A stretch of 64,000 nt of DNA from Helicobacter sp. 12S02232-10 (GTDB lineage: Bacteria > Campylobacterota > Campylobacteria > Campylobacterales > Helicobacteraceae), in NCBI RefSeq assembly GCF_002272895.1, contig NZ_MLAQ01000009.1:22044-86043 (forward strand), written 5' to 3'. This document shows positions 1-8,528 of this stretch, in pieces (within the stretch, counting starts at the first letter, position 1; every line of letters starts with the position of its first letter). Made by a program: the position numbers and the translations under genes. The notes below the pieces were generated by a model. It was not told the origin of the DNA, did no database searches, and was given only the letters and a program-made list of their open reading frames with translations.

Positions 1-1042
1 CTCTAATCATTGAATCAATATCTCTGACTTTCATCGCTTCTCGCATTTTCAAACTCATTAGCAATAAAACAAAACTTCCTTCAGAATTCAGATTGAGTAA
101 AAACTTACTTTCAGTCAAAATACGCAAAAACCTATCAACAAGAACAACCGGAAAATCTTTATCTTTGGAACGTAAAGCCTCTTTTAAAAACAATGTCATT
201 TCATCAACAATCATCTCGCATTCATATTCTTCCAACAAAGATAAGATTTCTTCAAGCTTTGCTTCATCAGATTGAAAAATCGAGTTAAAAAACTCCCTAA
301 GCGTATAAGGATCGACCACCCCTAACATTTCAGTGATTTTAGCAGTCGTAATATGTTTATTGCAAAAATTAATCGCTTGATCAGCAATGGTAAGCGTATC
401 TCTCAAACTTCCCGAACCGCTTCTAGCAATAATTTCCAAAGCCTCTGGCTCATAACTAACGCTTTCTTTATCTAAAATATTGGCAATATGGGCAACAACG
501 GCTTTATGAGGAATCTTTTTAAATCTGAAGTGTTGTGTTCTACTCAAAATAGTCGCAGGGAGTTTGAGAGGATCAGTGGTTGCCAAGATAAACTTTACAT
601 AATCAGGCGGCTCCTCAAGTGTCTTTAAAAGCGCATTAAAAGCTTCTTTTGTGAGCATATGGACTTCATCAATGATAAAGATCTTATATCTCCCGTAGCT
701 AGGACGATATTTAGTTTGTTCAATCAGATCTCTGATATCATCAATCTTTCTGCTAGAAGCCGCATCCATCTCAATAATATCAAGATGGCGATTTTCAAGT
801 GCGGCTTTGCAATTATCACACTCGCCACACGGTGTGCTTGTAGGACCCTTTTCGCATTGAAGTGCGCGTGAGAAAATTCTTGCCGAACTCGTCTTCCCGC
901 TCCCACGAAGTCCGCTAAAAAGATATGCGTGAGAAATACGCGAATGATCAAGCGCTAAAGATAGCGTCTGAGAAACGCTCTCTTGTCCGATGAGATCGCT
1001 GAATTGAGTCGGACGATATTTCAATGCCAAAGCAAGAGCCAT
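1..1042 (-). CDS. dnaX: DNA polymerase III subunit gamma/tau (partial, C-terminus beyond left edge)
   Basis: Clamp-loader ATPase that loads the sliding clamp during replication. About 347 N-terminal residues are visible and the frame stays open to the window edge. Seen directly: N-terminus MALALALKYRPTQFSDLIGQ, Walker A GLRGSGKT at residues 44-51, zinc-binding cysteines at 63, 72, 75 and 78, a Walker B segment IFIIDEVHML, a sensor-1 segment FILATTDP and the GSLRD sensor-2 type motif. These occur in this order in bacterial DnaX. The ATG at 1042-1040 is preceded by AAAAGGTGCATA, a reasonable ribosome binding site. It is divergent from ggt. Whether the tau-specific C-terminal part exists cannot be seen. 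Confidence 0.96.
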   Translation of the reverse strand, partial: MALALALKYRPTQFSDLIGQESVSQTLSLALDHSRISHAYLFSGLRGSGKTSSARIFSRALQCEKGPTSTPCGECDNCKAALENRHLDIIEMDAASSRKIDDIRDLIEQTKYRPSYGRYKIFIIDEVHMLTKEAFNALLKTLEEPPDYVKFILATTDPLKLPATILSRTQHFRFKKIPHKAVVAHIANILDKESVSYEPEALEIIARSGSGSLRDTLTIADQAINFCNKHITTAKITEMLGVVDPYTLREFFNSIFQSDEAKLEEILSLLEEYECEMIVDEMTLFLKEALRSKDKDFPVVLVDRFLRILTESKFLLNLNSEGSFVLLLMSLKMREAMKVRDIDSMIR

Positions 1043-1069
1043 TATGCACCTTTTAAATTTTTGTATAAT

Positions 1070-1075
1070 ATTATA
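1070..1075 (-). promoter_or_regulatory. Predicted -10 box of dnaX
   Basis: TATAAT on the minus strand, about 28 nt upstream of the dnaX ATG, in a very AT-rich stretch. No clear -35, which is usual for Helicobacter housekeeping promoters. The rest of the 400-nt gap between dnaX and ggt holds no ORF with coding character. Confidence 0.45.
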
Positions 1076-1395
1076 TTTTATATCATTTTACCTATGAAAC
1101 AAATCAAAATACAGCATAAAATTTTAAGCTTGTCATAGAATGTCGTAAAAGAGATTAACCATAATTTAAAAGCAAGCATAAATATAATCACAAGATTGGG
1201 AAAAAACAAAAAAATTGCTACAAAATCGTATTTTTGATAATAAAGAATTTTTTCAAAAAATATTTTATAGGCTTAAATACAACTTTAATTATCAAATAAA
1301 GACATTTAAAACATTTCCAAAAGTCTCAAATAGAAACAATACGAAATAACAAGAAAAAAATTTCATAATTTTCTTGCATAAAAACATTGGTTATT

Positions 1396-1402
1396 GTTAA
1401 AA
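1396..1402 (+). promoter_or_regulatory. Possible -10 region of ggt
   Basis: GTTAAAAT-like hexamer about 40 nt upstream of the ggt ATG at 1444. It is the best candidate in the gap but not a strong match, so the assignment is tentative. Confidence 0.28.
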
Positions 1403-1443
1403 TCCAAACTCATACAAATTTTAATACCTCAAAAGGAACAAGA

Positions 1444-3132
1444 ATGAAAAAATTTTTCGCTCAATCTCTAGCGTTCATATTTTTTATAGGTTTTCTTCAA
1501 ATATTAAGTGCAGCTGCTTACCCGCCGATAAAAGACACAACCACAGGACTTGCCATTTCCAGCAATGAATTGGCAAATAAAATCGGTAAAGATGTCCTCA
1601 ATAAAGGCGGTAATGCAATTGATGCTGCTGTCGCTGTGGGATATGCACTCGCAGTTGTCCATCCTGCAGCAGGCAATATAGGTGGAGGCGGATTTGCCGT
1701 GATTCACTTGGCAAATGGGGAAAATATCACGCTTGATTTTAGAGAAAAAGCCCCTCTGAAAGCCACAAAAGATATGTACTTGGATAAAAAAGGCAATGTC
1801 ATCCCTGAGGCAAGCACAATCGGATATCTTGCTGCTGGAGTTCCTGGAACCGTCGCAGGAATGAGTGCAATGCTTGAAAAATATGGTACAAAAAAACTTT
1901 CTGAGCTTATCGCACCCGCCATTGAACTTGCTCAAAAAGGTTTTGTCATTACCCAAAGACAAGGGGAGACAATGGCTGAAGCCAAAAAAGATTTTTCAAA
2001 ATTTGCCTCAAGCAAAAAATATTTTCTCAAAAAAGATGGTAGTTCTTATAAAGAAGGCGACATATTTGTTCAAAAAGACTTAGGCAAAACATTAGAACTT
2101 ATCCAAAAAGAGGGGTCAAAAGCTTTTTATCACGGCAAAATAGCTGATCTTATAGTCAAAGATATGGCAAAAAATGGCGGGATTATTAGCAAAGAAGACT
2201 TGGCAAACTATAATGTAGTCTGGAGAAAGCCTGTGATTGGCAACTATAGAGGCTATGAAATCGTATCAATGGCTCCACCTAGTTCTGGCGGAACCCACAT
2301 CATTGAGATCCTTAACGTGATGGAAAATGCTGACATCGGAGCGCTTGGCTTTGGATCAAGCAAAACTATCCATATTATGGCTGAAGCAATGAGACAAGCT
2401 TATGCAGATAGATCAGTTTTTATGGGGGATCCTGATTTTATAAAAGTCCCTGTTGCAAAACTCATAGACAAAGCCTATGCAAAAAAGATTTATCAAAATA
2501 TTTTGCCTAATGCTGCTACCCCAAGTTCCAAAATCAACCCAGGTTTAGGGCAAATCCACGAAGGACATAATACAACCCATTATTCTGTAGCCGACAAATG
2601 GGGAAATGCTGTCAGTGTTACCTATACCATCAATGCTTCTTATGGCAGTGCCGCCGCAGTTGATGGAGCTGGATTTTTACTCAATAACGAGATGGATGAT
2701 TTTTCTATCAAACCTGGAACGCCCAATCTCTATGGTCTTGTAGGGGGAGATGCCAATGCGATAGAACCGAACAAAAGACCTCTAAGCTCTATGTCTCCAA
2801 CTATTGTCCTTAAAGACGGAAAACTCTTTATGGTAGTGGGGAGTCCTGGAGGCGCAAGGATCATTACAACCGTTTTACAAGTCATTAGCAATGTGATTGA
2901 TCATAAAATGGATATTTCTGAAGCCATAGAAGCTCCTAGATTTCATATGCAATGGCTTCCAGATGAAATCAGGATTGAAAAATACGGGATGGTTCAAGAT
3001 GTCAAAGATAATCTCAAAAAAATGGGATATCAAATCGTTACAAAACCCGTGATGGGAGATGTCAATGCAATTGTTATTGATCCCAAAACCCATATTATGT
3101 ATGGTTCGGGTGATCCTAGAAAAGAGTTTTAA
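1444..3132 (+). CDS. ggt: Gamma-glutamyltranspeptidase (periplasmic)
   Basis: Hydrolyses or transfers the gamma-glutamyl group of glutathione and glutamine. It is a self-cleaving periplasmic N-terminal nucleophile enzyme, known in H. pylori as a colonisation and immune-modulating factor. The 562-residue product starts MKKFFAQSLAFIFFIGFLQI, a typical signal peptide. The processing site NTTHYSV is present, with the nucleophile threonine at residue 377 (Thr380 in H. pylori). The small subunit carries the conserved RPLSSMSPTIV and VGSPGG segments. I chose the ATG at 1444 because AAAGGAACA precedes it at good spacing and the signal peptide begins there; the frame is open upstream to a TTG at 1387. 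The gene converges on the OMP pair with a 12-nt gap. Confidence 0.97.
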   Translation: MKKFFAQSLAFIFFIGFLQILSAAAYPPIKDTTTGLAISSNELANKIGKDVLNKGGNAIDAAVAVGYALAVVHPAAGNIGGGGFAVIHLANGENITLDFREKAPLKATKDMYLDKKGNVIPEASTIGYLAAGVPGTVAGMSAMLEKYGTKKLSELIAPAIELAQKGFVITQRQGETMAEAKKDFSKFASSKKYFLKKDGSSYKEGDIFVQKDLGKTLELIQKEGSKAFYHGKIADLIVKDMAKNGGIISKEDLANYNVVWRKPVIGNYRGYEIVSMAPPSSGGTHIIEILNVMENADIGALGFGSSKTIHIMAEAMRQAYADRSVFMGDPDFIKVPVAKLIDKAYAKKIYQNILPNAATPSSKINPGLGQIHEGHNTTHYSVADKWGNAVSVTYTINASYGSAAAVDGAGFLLNNEMDDFSIKPGTPNLYGLVGGDANAIEPNKRPLSSMSPTIVLKDGKLFMVVGSPGGARIITTVLQVISNVIDHKMDISEAIEAPRFHMQWLPDEIRIEKYGMVQDVKDNLKKMGYQIVTKPVMGDVNAIVIDPKTHIMYGSGDPRKEF

Positions 3133-3144
3133 ACTCTTTGGGAT

Positions 3145-3804
3145 TTAAAACGTATAAAAATAACTGGCATAAAATGAAGAATTGTAGCGGACATTGGTTC
3201 TGTTTTCTTCTATTGTATTCGCATAGGAAGAATTTTTTGTCGTTTTGAAATTTTTATTTTGAGAAAAGGGAACTTTCACGCCAACTTCAAAGCCGTGGTG
3301 TTTGTAGAGATTGGTTCGCAATCCTGCATCAACCAAAGCTTGAAAATTCGTATAATTACCATTCCCTATCCAGCTATCAGCTCCCACACTCCCGCCACAA
3401 AAAAATCCAAAACTAATATTTGGAAAATCAAATACTTGCCAAAGCGTATCAGCCCCCACACCATAATTAAACATATGACTATGGCGATCCTTACCTTTTA
3501 AAGTACCAAAATCAGCATACCCATAATCCAAAAAAGCATAATAACGCAGACCAAACCATTTAGAATTTCCAAAAAATTGTTTGTATCCAAGCTTGATACC
3601 TGCACCATCTTCGGGCTTGGTTGTTTCCACTTTATTGGAAGTGGTTTCAGAAATGCCTTGAACTTGCGTTTTGCTCTCTTGAAAAAAGCTTGCTGAGCCA
3701 ATTTGATAACTCACTCCCAAAAATAAACCGCTATTTTCGGCACAAAGGGGCATGGCCAAAGCCATCAATACCCCCCCCCCATAACAAAAAAAATTTTTTA
3801 TCAT
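3145..3804 (-). CDS. Outer membrane beta-barrel protein, likely phase-variable (paralog of 3828-4583)
   Basis: 219-residue Helicobacter outer membrane protein ending in an aromatic C-terminus (FYASYFYTF), the usual barrel-assembly signal. It shares long identical DNA stretches with the gene just upstream. The start of the signal peptide contains ten G residues in a row (plus-strand C10 at 3771-3780), read here as Gly-Gly-Gly-Val, so the frame depends on tract length. The ATG at 3804 is in frame with G10. A second ATG at 3814, better spaced from the GAGGA ribosome binding site, reads MSINDKKFFLLWGGGY and stops with G10, but would be in frame with G9 or G12. The signal peptide end (MALAMPLCAE) and the barrel are clear. 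The gene lies 23 nt downstream of its paralog and is probably cotranscribed. Its ligand is unknown. Confidence 0.85.
   Translation of the reverse strand: MIKNFFCYGGGVLMALAMPLCAENSGLFLGVSYQIGSASFFQESKTQVQGISETTSNKVETTKPEDGAGIKLGYKQFFGNSKWFGLRYYAFLDYGYADFGTLKGKDRHSHMFNYGVGADTLWQVFDFPNISFGFFCGGSVGADSWIGNGNYTNFQALVDAGLRTNLYKHHGFEVGVKVPFSQNKNFKTTKNSSYANTIEENRTNVRYNSSFYASYFYTF
3515..3608. repeat. 94-bp direct repeat, copy 1 (OMP paralogs)
   Basis: Identical over 94 bp to 4285-4378. It encodes the shared segment GIKLGYKQFFGNSKWFGLR and following residues. A second shared block, 3269-3330 against 3967-4028, differs at one of 62 positions. Confidence 0.92.
3771..3780. repeat. Homopolymeric C10/G10 tract in OMP signal-peptide region
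   Basis: Ten consecutive C on the plus strand, G10 on the coding strand, 22 to 33 nt into the OMP gene. Such tracts in surface-protein signal sequences of Helicobacter and Campylobacter change length by slipped-strand mispairing and switch expression. Confidence 0.85.
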
Positions 3805-3827
3805 TTATACTCATTTATTTTTATTCC

Positions 3828-4583
3828 TCAAAAAGTGTAGAGATAGCTCACATAAACAGAATAATTCCGTTGGACTTTTGTTGTATTGCTCATATCTGCG
3901 GTTATTATAGGTACTTCAGTAGGAATAGTATCATCTTTATCGTTAAAGATTTTATCTTGCAACAGTGGAACTTTCACGCCGACTTCAAAGCCGTGGTGTT
4001 TGTAGAGATTGGTTCGCAATCCTGCATCGATCGTAGCTTGAAAATTTACATACCCCACTTTTCCTTTTGGAAAAAATTTTTCTTGAAAATCCTTCCCATT
4101 GGCAATCCACGTATCAGCTCCTACACCAATGCCTGCAAAAATACCAAAACTTGCATTATCTTTATTGATAAAATTCCATAAAGTATCAATGCCTACACCA
4201 TAGCTCAACATATGTGTGTAATAACTCTTATATGTAGGGTTATCTGGAGAAGAATCCAAATCGGGAATTATCTTGCCAAAATTCGCATACCCATAATCCA
4301 AAAAAGCATAATAACGCAGACCAAACCATTTAGAATTTCCAAAAAATTGTTTGTATCCAAGCTTGATACCTGCACCATTCATCATTGGATTCTTATTATA
4401 TTTCTCGTGAATATCTTGATTAGGAATAGATGTGCCATTCATTTTCACAAGACCATCATACTTTTCATTCAAAGATGCTTGTCCGCCCTGATAACTCACG
4501 CCCACAAACACGCCACTATCTTCAGCTGCCAAAATTCCACTTAAAGCTACGGCACAAACGGCTCCGATCAATATCTTCTTCAT
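3828..4583 (-). CDS. Outer membrane beta-barrel protein
   Basis: 251-residue outer membrane protein of the Helicobacter Hop/Hof-like type. The N-terminus MKKILIGAVCAVALSGILAA is a standard signal peptide, followed by EDSGVFVGVSYQ, a common first strand in this group, and the C-terminus YSVYVSYLYTF is a barrel-closing strand. It shares near-identical blocks with the downstream gene but has a normal signal sequence with no homopolymer, so it should be constitutively readable. Its stop codon TGA overlaps the GAGGA ribosome binding site of the downstream paralog. It is first of a two-gene unit behind a good -10 box at 4631-4626. Specific function unknown. Confidence 0.88.
   Translation of the reverse strand: MKKILIGAVCAVALSGILAAEDSGVFVGVSYQGGQASLNEKYDGLVKMNGTSIPNQDIHEKYNKNPMMNGAGIKLGYKQFFGNSKWFGLRYYAFLDYGYANFGKIIPDLDSSPDNPTYKSYYTHMLSYGVGIDTLWNFINKDNASFGIFAGIGVGADTWIANGKDFQEKFFPKGKVGYVNFQATIDAGLRTNLYKHHGFEVGVKVPLLQDKIFNDKDDTIPTEVPIITADMSNTTKVQRNYSVYVSYLYTF
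4285..4378. repeat. 94-bp direct repeat, copy 2 (OMP paralogs)
   Basis: Partner of 3515-3608 at a distance of 770 bp in direct orientation. It is a possible substrate for gene conversion or for deletion between the two OMP genes. Confidence 0.92.
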
Positions 4584-4625
4584 CTATTTTTCCTTTTTGA
4601 TAAATTTCAAATTATGATGAAGAAT

Positions 4626-4631
4626 ATTATA
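4626..4631 (-). promoter_or_regulatory. -10 box of the OMP pair
   Basis: TATAAT on the minus strand, 42 nt upstream of the OMP ATG at 4583, with a long A/T-rich stretch upstream that could act as an UP-like element. Confidence 0.5.
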
Positions 4632-4700
4632 TAACAATTTATTATGAATTAAAATAAAATTATTCTAAAATACAAAACCGTTTAATAAAATCAAAAAAAA

Positions 4701-5249
4701 TTATCTTTTATACTGTCTGTATTTAAATTCTGTACGTCCTATCCCTAAGATATGCCCTCTCATAGCATCGTGGAGATGATTGATAAAAAATGGGGTTTGT
4801 AAATCCAACTTTTTGCAAGCGAGTGCATAAACATTCACAAGATAGTGATGATCCTTATCTGGTGGCATTGGACCGATATATTTACTGCAAGCAACATTAG
4901 AAGCGCGCTTTTGTGTCTCATCGCCATCCCCTCTGTAAAATCCCTGCGTCATAGAATTGACACCTTGAAGAATATTTTTATCTTCTCTTGAAGCATTTTC
5001 TTCAAGCACGTTTGAAGTAATATTTGCTACAACCCAATGCACAAAAATCTTCCCACACACGCTGCACGCATCATAATCAATCAATTCAAGCGCATAGCTA
5101 TCAGCCCCAGCCACACTTTCCCAAGAGATTTTTGGAGAAAAATCAGGCAAGCCCTCATTATCCAAAAATCCTTTTGAAGCATTCCCGCCGTATTTAGGAT
5201 CTAAAAACCCCTCTTTGTCCAATTCTAATTTAACTTCAAAAAATTGCAT
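4701..5249 (-). CDS. YbhB/YbcL family protein (PEBP/Raf kinase inhibitor-like)
   Basis: 182-residue cytosolic protein of the phosphatidylethanolamine-binding-protein superfamily. Visible family features are the N-terminal FSPKISWESV strand, the central HWVVANI segment (the family's conserved H-W after an acidic stretch) and the IGPMPPDKDHHYLVNVYAL segment, equivalent to the GP-PP-G-HRY block. The role of bacterial YbhB proteins is not established. There is no signal peptide. A TACAAT -10 box (5272-5267) lies about 18 nt upstream of the start and AAAGG precedes the ATG, so it is probably transcribed alone. In H. pylori cysS is followed by vacA; here this gene lies in that position. Confidence 0.85.
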   Translation of the reverse strand: MQFFEVKLELDKEGFLDPKYGGNASKGFLDNEGLPDFSPKISWESVAGADSYALELIDYDACSVCGKIFVHWVVANITSNVLEENASREDKNILQGVNSMTQGFYRGDGDETQKRASNVACSKYIGPMPPDKDHHYLVNVYALACKKLDLQTPFFINHLHDAMRGHILGIGRTEFKYRQYKR

Positions 5250-5575
5250 TTCACGCCTTTCTTTACATTGTATTGTTGTTTTCCCTGATGGAATAAAAGC
5301 ATTTTAACATTATGATTTTTATGAAAAATAAATTTAAAGCCTTTTGTAGCCAAAGTAATCATAATCGCTGCGTGATATTTAAGGGATAAATTGAGGGGGT
5401 TTTACTCTCTAAAGGCTTATCCTTGCCTTATCATCCTGAAACCAAGCTGAAAAAATCGTGTTAATAAATCTCTTTGATAGCAACATTTCATCTGTAATAA
5501 AAATTATGTAAAATTCGCAATCATCGAAAATACATCAAAATAAAAAATATTGAAAATTTATCTATCTTCCTAAAC
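5250..5575. other. Intergenic gap between cysS and the YbhB gene
   Basis: About 326 nt. Only the proposed -10 box of the YbhB gene (5267-5272, minus strand) was found. No ORF with coding character, tRNA or convincing terminator is visible; a plus-strand 25-codon ATG frame near 5314 has no supporting evidence. Confidence 0.6.
5267..5272 (-). promoter_or_regulatory. Predicted -10 box of YbhB-family gene
   Basis: TACAAT on the minus strand 18-23 nt upstream of the ATG at 5249; it would give a very short leader containing AAAGG. Confidence 0.4.
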
Positions 5576-6982
5576 TCAAGCCATTTTTTCCCACACACAA
5601 CCTTGTGGCGTATCCATCAATCCAATCCCAATGCCTGCAAGTTCGTCTCTAATCTTATCAGCTAAAGCAAAGTCTTTATCTTTTTTTGCTTGATCTCGCA
5701 AGGATATTTGAGAAACTATCCAAGCCTTTTGTTCTTCACTCACCCCAAGTTGAAAATAATCTGAAGCTTTCTTCCCTCCGATGCCTAAAAGCCTATCGAC
5801 AAAATCGATATTTCCTAGAACTTTTGCCTTAAATGCTTTATTCTTAGGATTTTTGTCCAATTCATCATTGGATGCCCCCATCATTTCTTCAAGCACACTC
5901 AATGTTTTAGAAATATTTAAATCATCGCTCATTGCTTCAAGCATAGCTGACTTAAATTTTTCATCAACCTCCCCTACCTCTCCCTCAACCCTTTTTTTAA
6001 GCCGGTAGAGCTTATCAAGACGCTTTTTACTCACCAATAAATCTTCTTCATTAAAATTTAAAATTGCCCGATAATGCGTCCCTAAGAGATAATTCCGCAA
6101 AATCTCTCCGTCATAAACTTTCAATGCATCTTTGATAAAAAAGCTATTTCCCAAGCTTTTGCTCATTTTTTCGCCATTAATATTGACAAAGCCGTTATGC
6201 ATCCAATATTTAGAGATCTCCACATCAGTAGCACAACGGGTCTGAGAAGCCTCGTTTTCGTGGTGGGGAAATACAAGATCTGCACCCCCGCCGTGAATAT
6301 CAATCCGATAAGGCTCACCAGCATAAGCCAAGCTATCCTCAATCATCGCAGAACATTCGATATGCCATCCCGGACGACCCTTTCCTAATGAGGTCTCATA
6401 ACCAATATCATCTTTTCCTTTATAGGATTTCCATAAAACAAAATCTTTTTCATTCCGCTTTTCCTCATTTTCACCCACTCGACTAATATTGTTATCTTCT
6501 TGCGTACCTCGATGGCTAATGCTCCCATAAAGATTGTCTTTACTTACATCTAAATAAATATCTCCGTTGGAAGTCTTATAAGCGATTTGTTTATCTAAAA
6601 GCTTATGGATAAGCCCCACAATCGCTTCGAAATTTTCGCTTGCCTTAGGCTCTTTATCCGCTCGCTTCACACCCAAAGCTTCCATATCTTCCAAATACAA
6701 TCTGATATAGTGCGAACTGAGTTCTTTAATATCAACATTTGTATCAAGAGCTTTTTTAATGATTTTATCATCAATATCAGTAAAATTTTTCACAAAAATC
6801 ACTTCATAGCCACTGAGTTTTAATGTACGTACAAGCAAATCAAACGCAATGGAACTTCTAGCGTGTCCCAAATGAGCGTTATCATAAACTGTCGGACCGC
6901 AAACATAAATCCTTGCTTTCTTAGGGACTATCGGGACAAAATCCACTTTCTGTTTTTGTTTGGTATCATAAATCTTCATCAT
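5576..6982 (-). CDS. cysS: Cysteinyl-tRNA synthetase
   Basis: Class I aminoacyl-tRNA synthetase charging tRNA-Cys. The 468 residues match the family length. Seen: HIGH-type motif HLGH at residues 37-40, the zinc-ligand and active-site segments CGPTVYDNAH and GRPGWHIECSAM, HHENEASQ, and the KMSKS loop near residue 270. The start is ATGATG; either methionine is possible, the second being spaced 7 nt from AAAGG. The gene lies 7 nt downstream of murJ and is cotranscribed with it, the same order as in H. pylori. Confidence 0.97.
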   Translation of the reverse strand: MMKIYDTKQKQKVDFVPIVPKKARIYVCGPTVYDNAHLGHARSSIAFDLLVRTLKLSGYEVIFVKNFTDIDDKIIKKALDTNVDIKELSSHYIRLYLEDMEALGVKRADKEPKASENFEAIVGLIHKLLDKQIAYKTSNGDIYLDVSKDNLYGSISHRGTQEDNNISRVGENEEKRNEKDFVLWKSYKGKDDIGYETSLGKGRPGWHIECSAMIEDSLAYAGEPYRIDIHGGGADLVFPHHENEASQTRCATDVEISKYWMHNGFVNINGEKMSKSLGNSFFIKDALKVYDGEILRNYLLGTHYRAILNFNEEDLLVSKKRLDKLYRLKKRVEGEVGEVDEKFKSAMLEAMSDDLNISKTLSVLEEMMGASNDELDKNPKNKAFKAKVLGNIDFVDRLLGIGGKKASDYFQLGVSEEQKAWIVSQISLRDQAKKDKDFALADKIRDELAGIGIGLMDTPQGCVWEKMA

Positions 6983-6989
6983 CGACCTT

Positions 6990-8432
6990 TTAACTGATAT
7001 GAAAAAAATATAAAAAAGAATACAACGCCCCTACTTCGATAACCCCCATCAAAAATAGCGCAATCCAGCCTTTTGGATAAGCAATTATACTCCAAAAGTT
7101 ACCAAGCCCGAATTCCTTGACACTAAGAATAAAAAGCATTATCCCGCTTAAGCTTCCTGCCAAAGCAAGTCCAGCAGACTCAAAATAACGCATTAGCACC
7201 AATGAACACGCTACCCCAAACAATAGCGAAATGGCTGAAATTTTAGCAGCCCTGCCTTGAAGCTTGTGTGCATAAAACCATAAAGAAAAAATCCTTGACA
7301 ACCCAAAAGGCAACAAACCAATCATATACATTGCAAACACATTAGCCGAAGCTAAAGTATCACTCCTGTGAAAATTCCCGCTTTCAAACAAAAGCCACAT
7401 AATCTCATTTTTAAGTATGATACCCCCGATAGAACACATCCAAAGCATCATAAACAAAAACCAAAAAGATTTTTTCATCTTATCTAAAGCGCGTTTTTCT
7501 TCTGAATTTTTGATTGCTTTGGCCACCATTGGAAAAAGAGCTGTCGAAATCGCTATGGCAAAAACTGCTAAAGGAAGCTGAAAAATCCGATTAGCATAAT
7601 ACAAATACGAAATACTCCCACTGACTAAAAATGAAGCAAGCATCGTGTCAATAAATGAAGCGATTTGAGCCGTAGAACTCCCTAAAATAGCCGGAAAAAA
7701 CTGCTTAAAAAAAGCTTTCAAATCCTCTTTTGCCTTTAGAGCCAAATGCTTCGCGCCCTTCGGACACGAAAAAAAAATCCTCCAAAGATGTCTAAAACCC
7801 ACACTGAAAAGCTTAAAAAAACCCCAACGATGCAACGGATAAAAATGCAATAAAATCTGCGCCACTCCCCCGCATAAAACCCCATAACTTAAAAAATACA
7901 CAATCTGCATCGAATCTTTATCTCTTGCCAAATACAAAGCTCCGATCATACAGATATTAAGCAACGCGGTATTATAAGCACTGACCCAAAAGCTGTTTTT
8001 ATACTGCAAAAGCGTGCCAAGAAATGTGACAATAAAGACAAGCTCAAGATACCAAAAATTAATCACTACAATCGGTTCAGCCAAGGCAATCATTTTTTCA
8101 TCAAAACCATAAGCCAAAATTTTGGTCACAAATCCTGAAAATACCCAAACTCCAAAACTCAAGACTAAAAGAATAAAGGCAAACAAGATCAATGTACTCA
8201 CGCTAAAAATGCCTTTTTTCTTGCTGGAAATAAAGCTTGGCAAAAAGCTTTGAGTAAAAGCACCCTCTCCAAATATGCGCCTGAAAAGATTAGGAAATTT
8301 AAAAGCCACAAAAAAGATATCGCTATACATTCCCGCACCTAAAATATGGGCAGTATATAAATCCCTCAAAAACCCGAAAATCCTTGAACACATAATCCCG
8401 CTACTATTGGTAAAAAATGCTTTCTTTAACAA
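6990..8432 (-). CDS. murJ: Lipid II flippase MurJ (MviN)
   Basis: Inner-membrane MOP-superfamily flippase moving lipid-linked peptidoglycan precursor to the periplasm. 480 residues with about 13-14 hydrophobic segments. The N-terminus MLKKAFFTNSSGIMCSRIFGFLRDLYTA and the segment FKFPNLFRRIFGEGAFTQSFLP are strongly conserved in MurJ. The start codon is TTG at 8432, preceded by AAGGAA at good spacing; there is no competing ATG nearby. It is transcribed with cysS and diverges from the FapA-like gene, the gene order known from H. pylori. Confidence 0.95.
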   Translation of the reverse strand: MLKKAFFTNSSGIMCSRIFGFLRDLYTAHILGAGMYSDIFFVAFKFPNLFRRIFGEGAFTQSFLPSFISSKKKGIFSVSTLILFAFILLVLSFGVWVFSGFVTKILAYGFDEKMIALAEPIVVINFWYLELVFIVTFLGTLLQYKNSFWVSAYNTALLNICMIGALYLARDKDSMQIVYFLSYGVLCGGVAQILLHFYPLHRWGFFKLFSVGFRHLWRIFFSCPKGAKHLALKAKEDLKAFFKQFFPAILGSSTAQIASFIDTMLASFLVSGSISYLYYANRIFQLPLAVFAIAISTALFPMVAKAIKNSEEKRALDKMKKSFWFLFMMLWMCSIGGIILKNEIMWLLFESGNFHRSDTLASANVFAMYMIGLLPFGLSRIFSLWFYAHKLQGRAAKISAISLLFGVACSLVLMRYFESAGLALAGSLSGIMLFILSVKEFGLGNFWSIIAYPKGWIALFLMGVIEVGALYSFLYFFHIS

Positions 8433-8471
8433 AATATTCCTTTAAATTAAAGAGAAATTAATATTTAATCC

Positions 8472-8497
8472 TAATTGTTGTAAAATAATTCCGATAT
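8472..8497 (+). promoter_or_regulatory. Possible sigma-28 (FliA) promoter of the FapA-like gene
   Basis: TAAT at 8472-8475, 15 nt, then CCGATAT at 8491-8497, close to the sigma-28 pattern TAAA-N15-GCCGATAA and with the same spacing as at flaA in this window. An overlapping TAAAAT at 8481-8486 could be a sigma-80 -10 box instead. Confidence 0.35.
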
Positions 8498-8528
8498 TTT
8501 ACCAAACAACACTATTATTGGAGAATGT

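Noticed and set aside
1387..1443. TTG start for ggt
   Set aside because: No ribosome binding site and it would put 19 polar residues before the signal peptide.
3121..3139. AAAGAGTTT/AAACTCTTT repeat at the end of ggt
   Set aside because: Overlaps the stop codon, A/T-rich and without a U-tract; weak as terminator.
3621..4181. 186-codon plus-strand frame across the two OMP genes
   Set aside because: Antisense to both OMP genes and explained by their composition and repeats.
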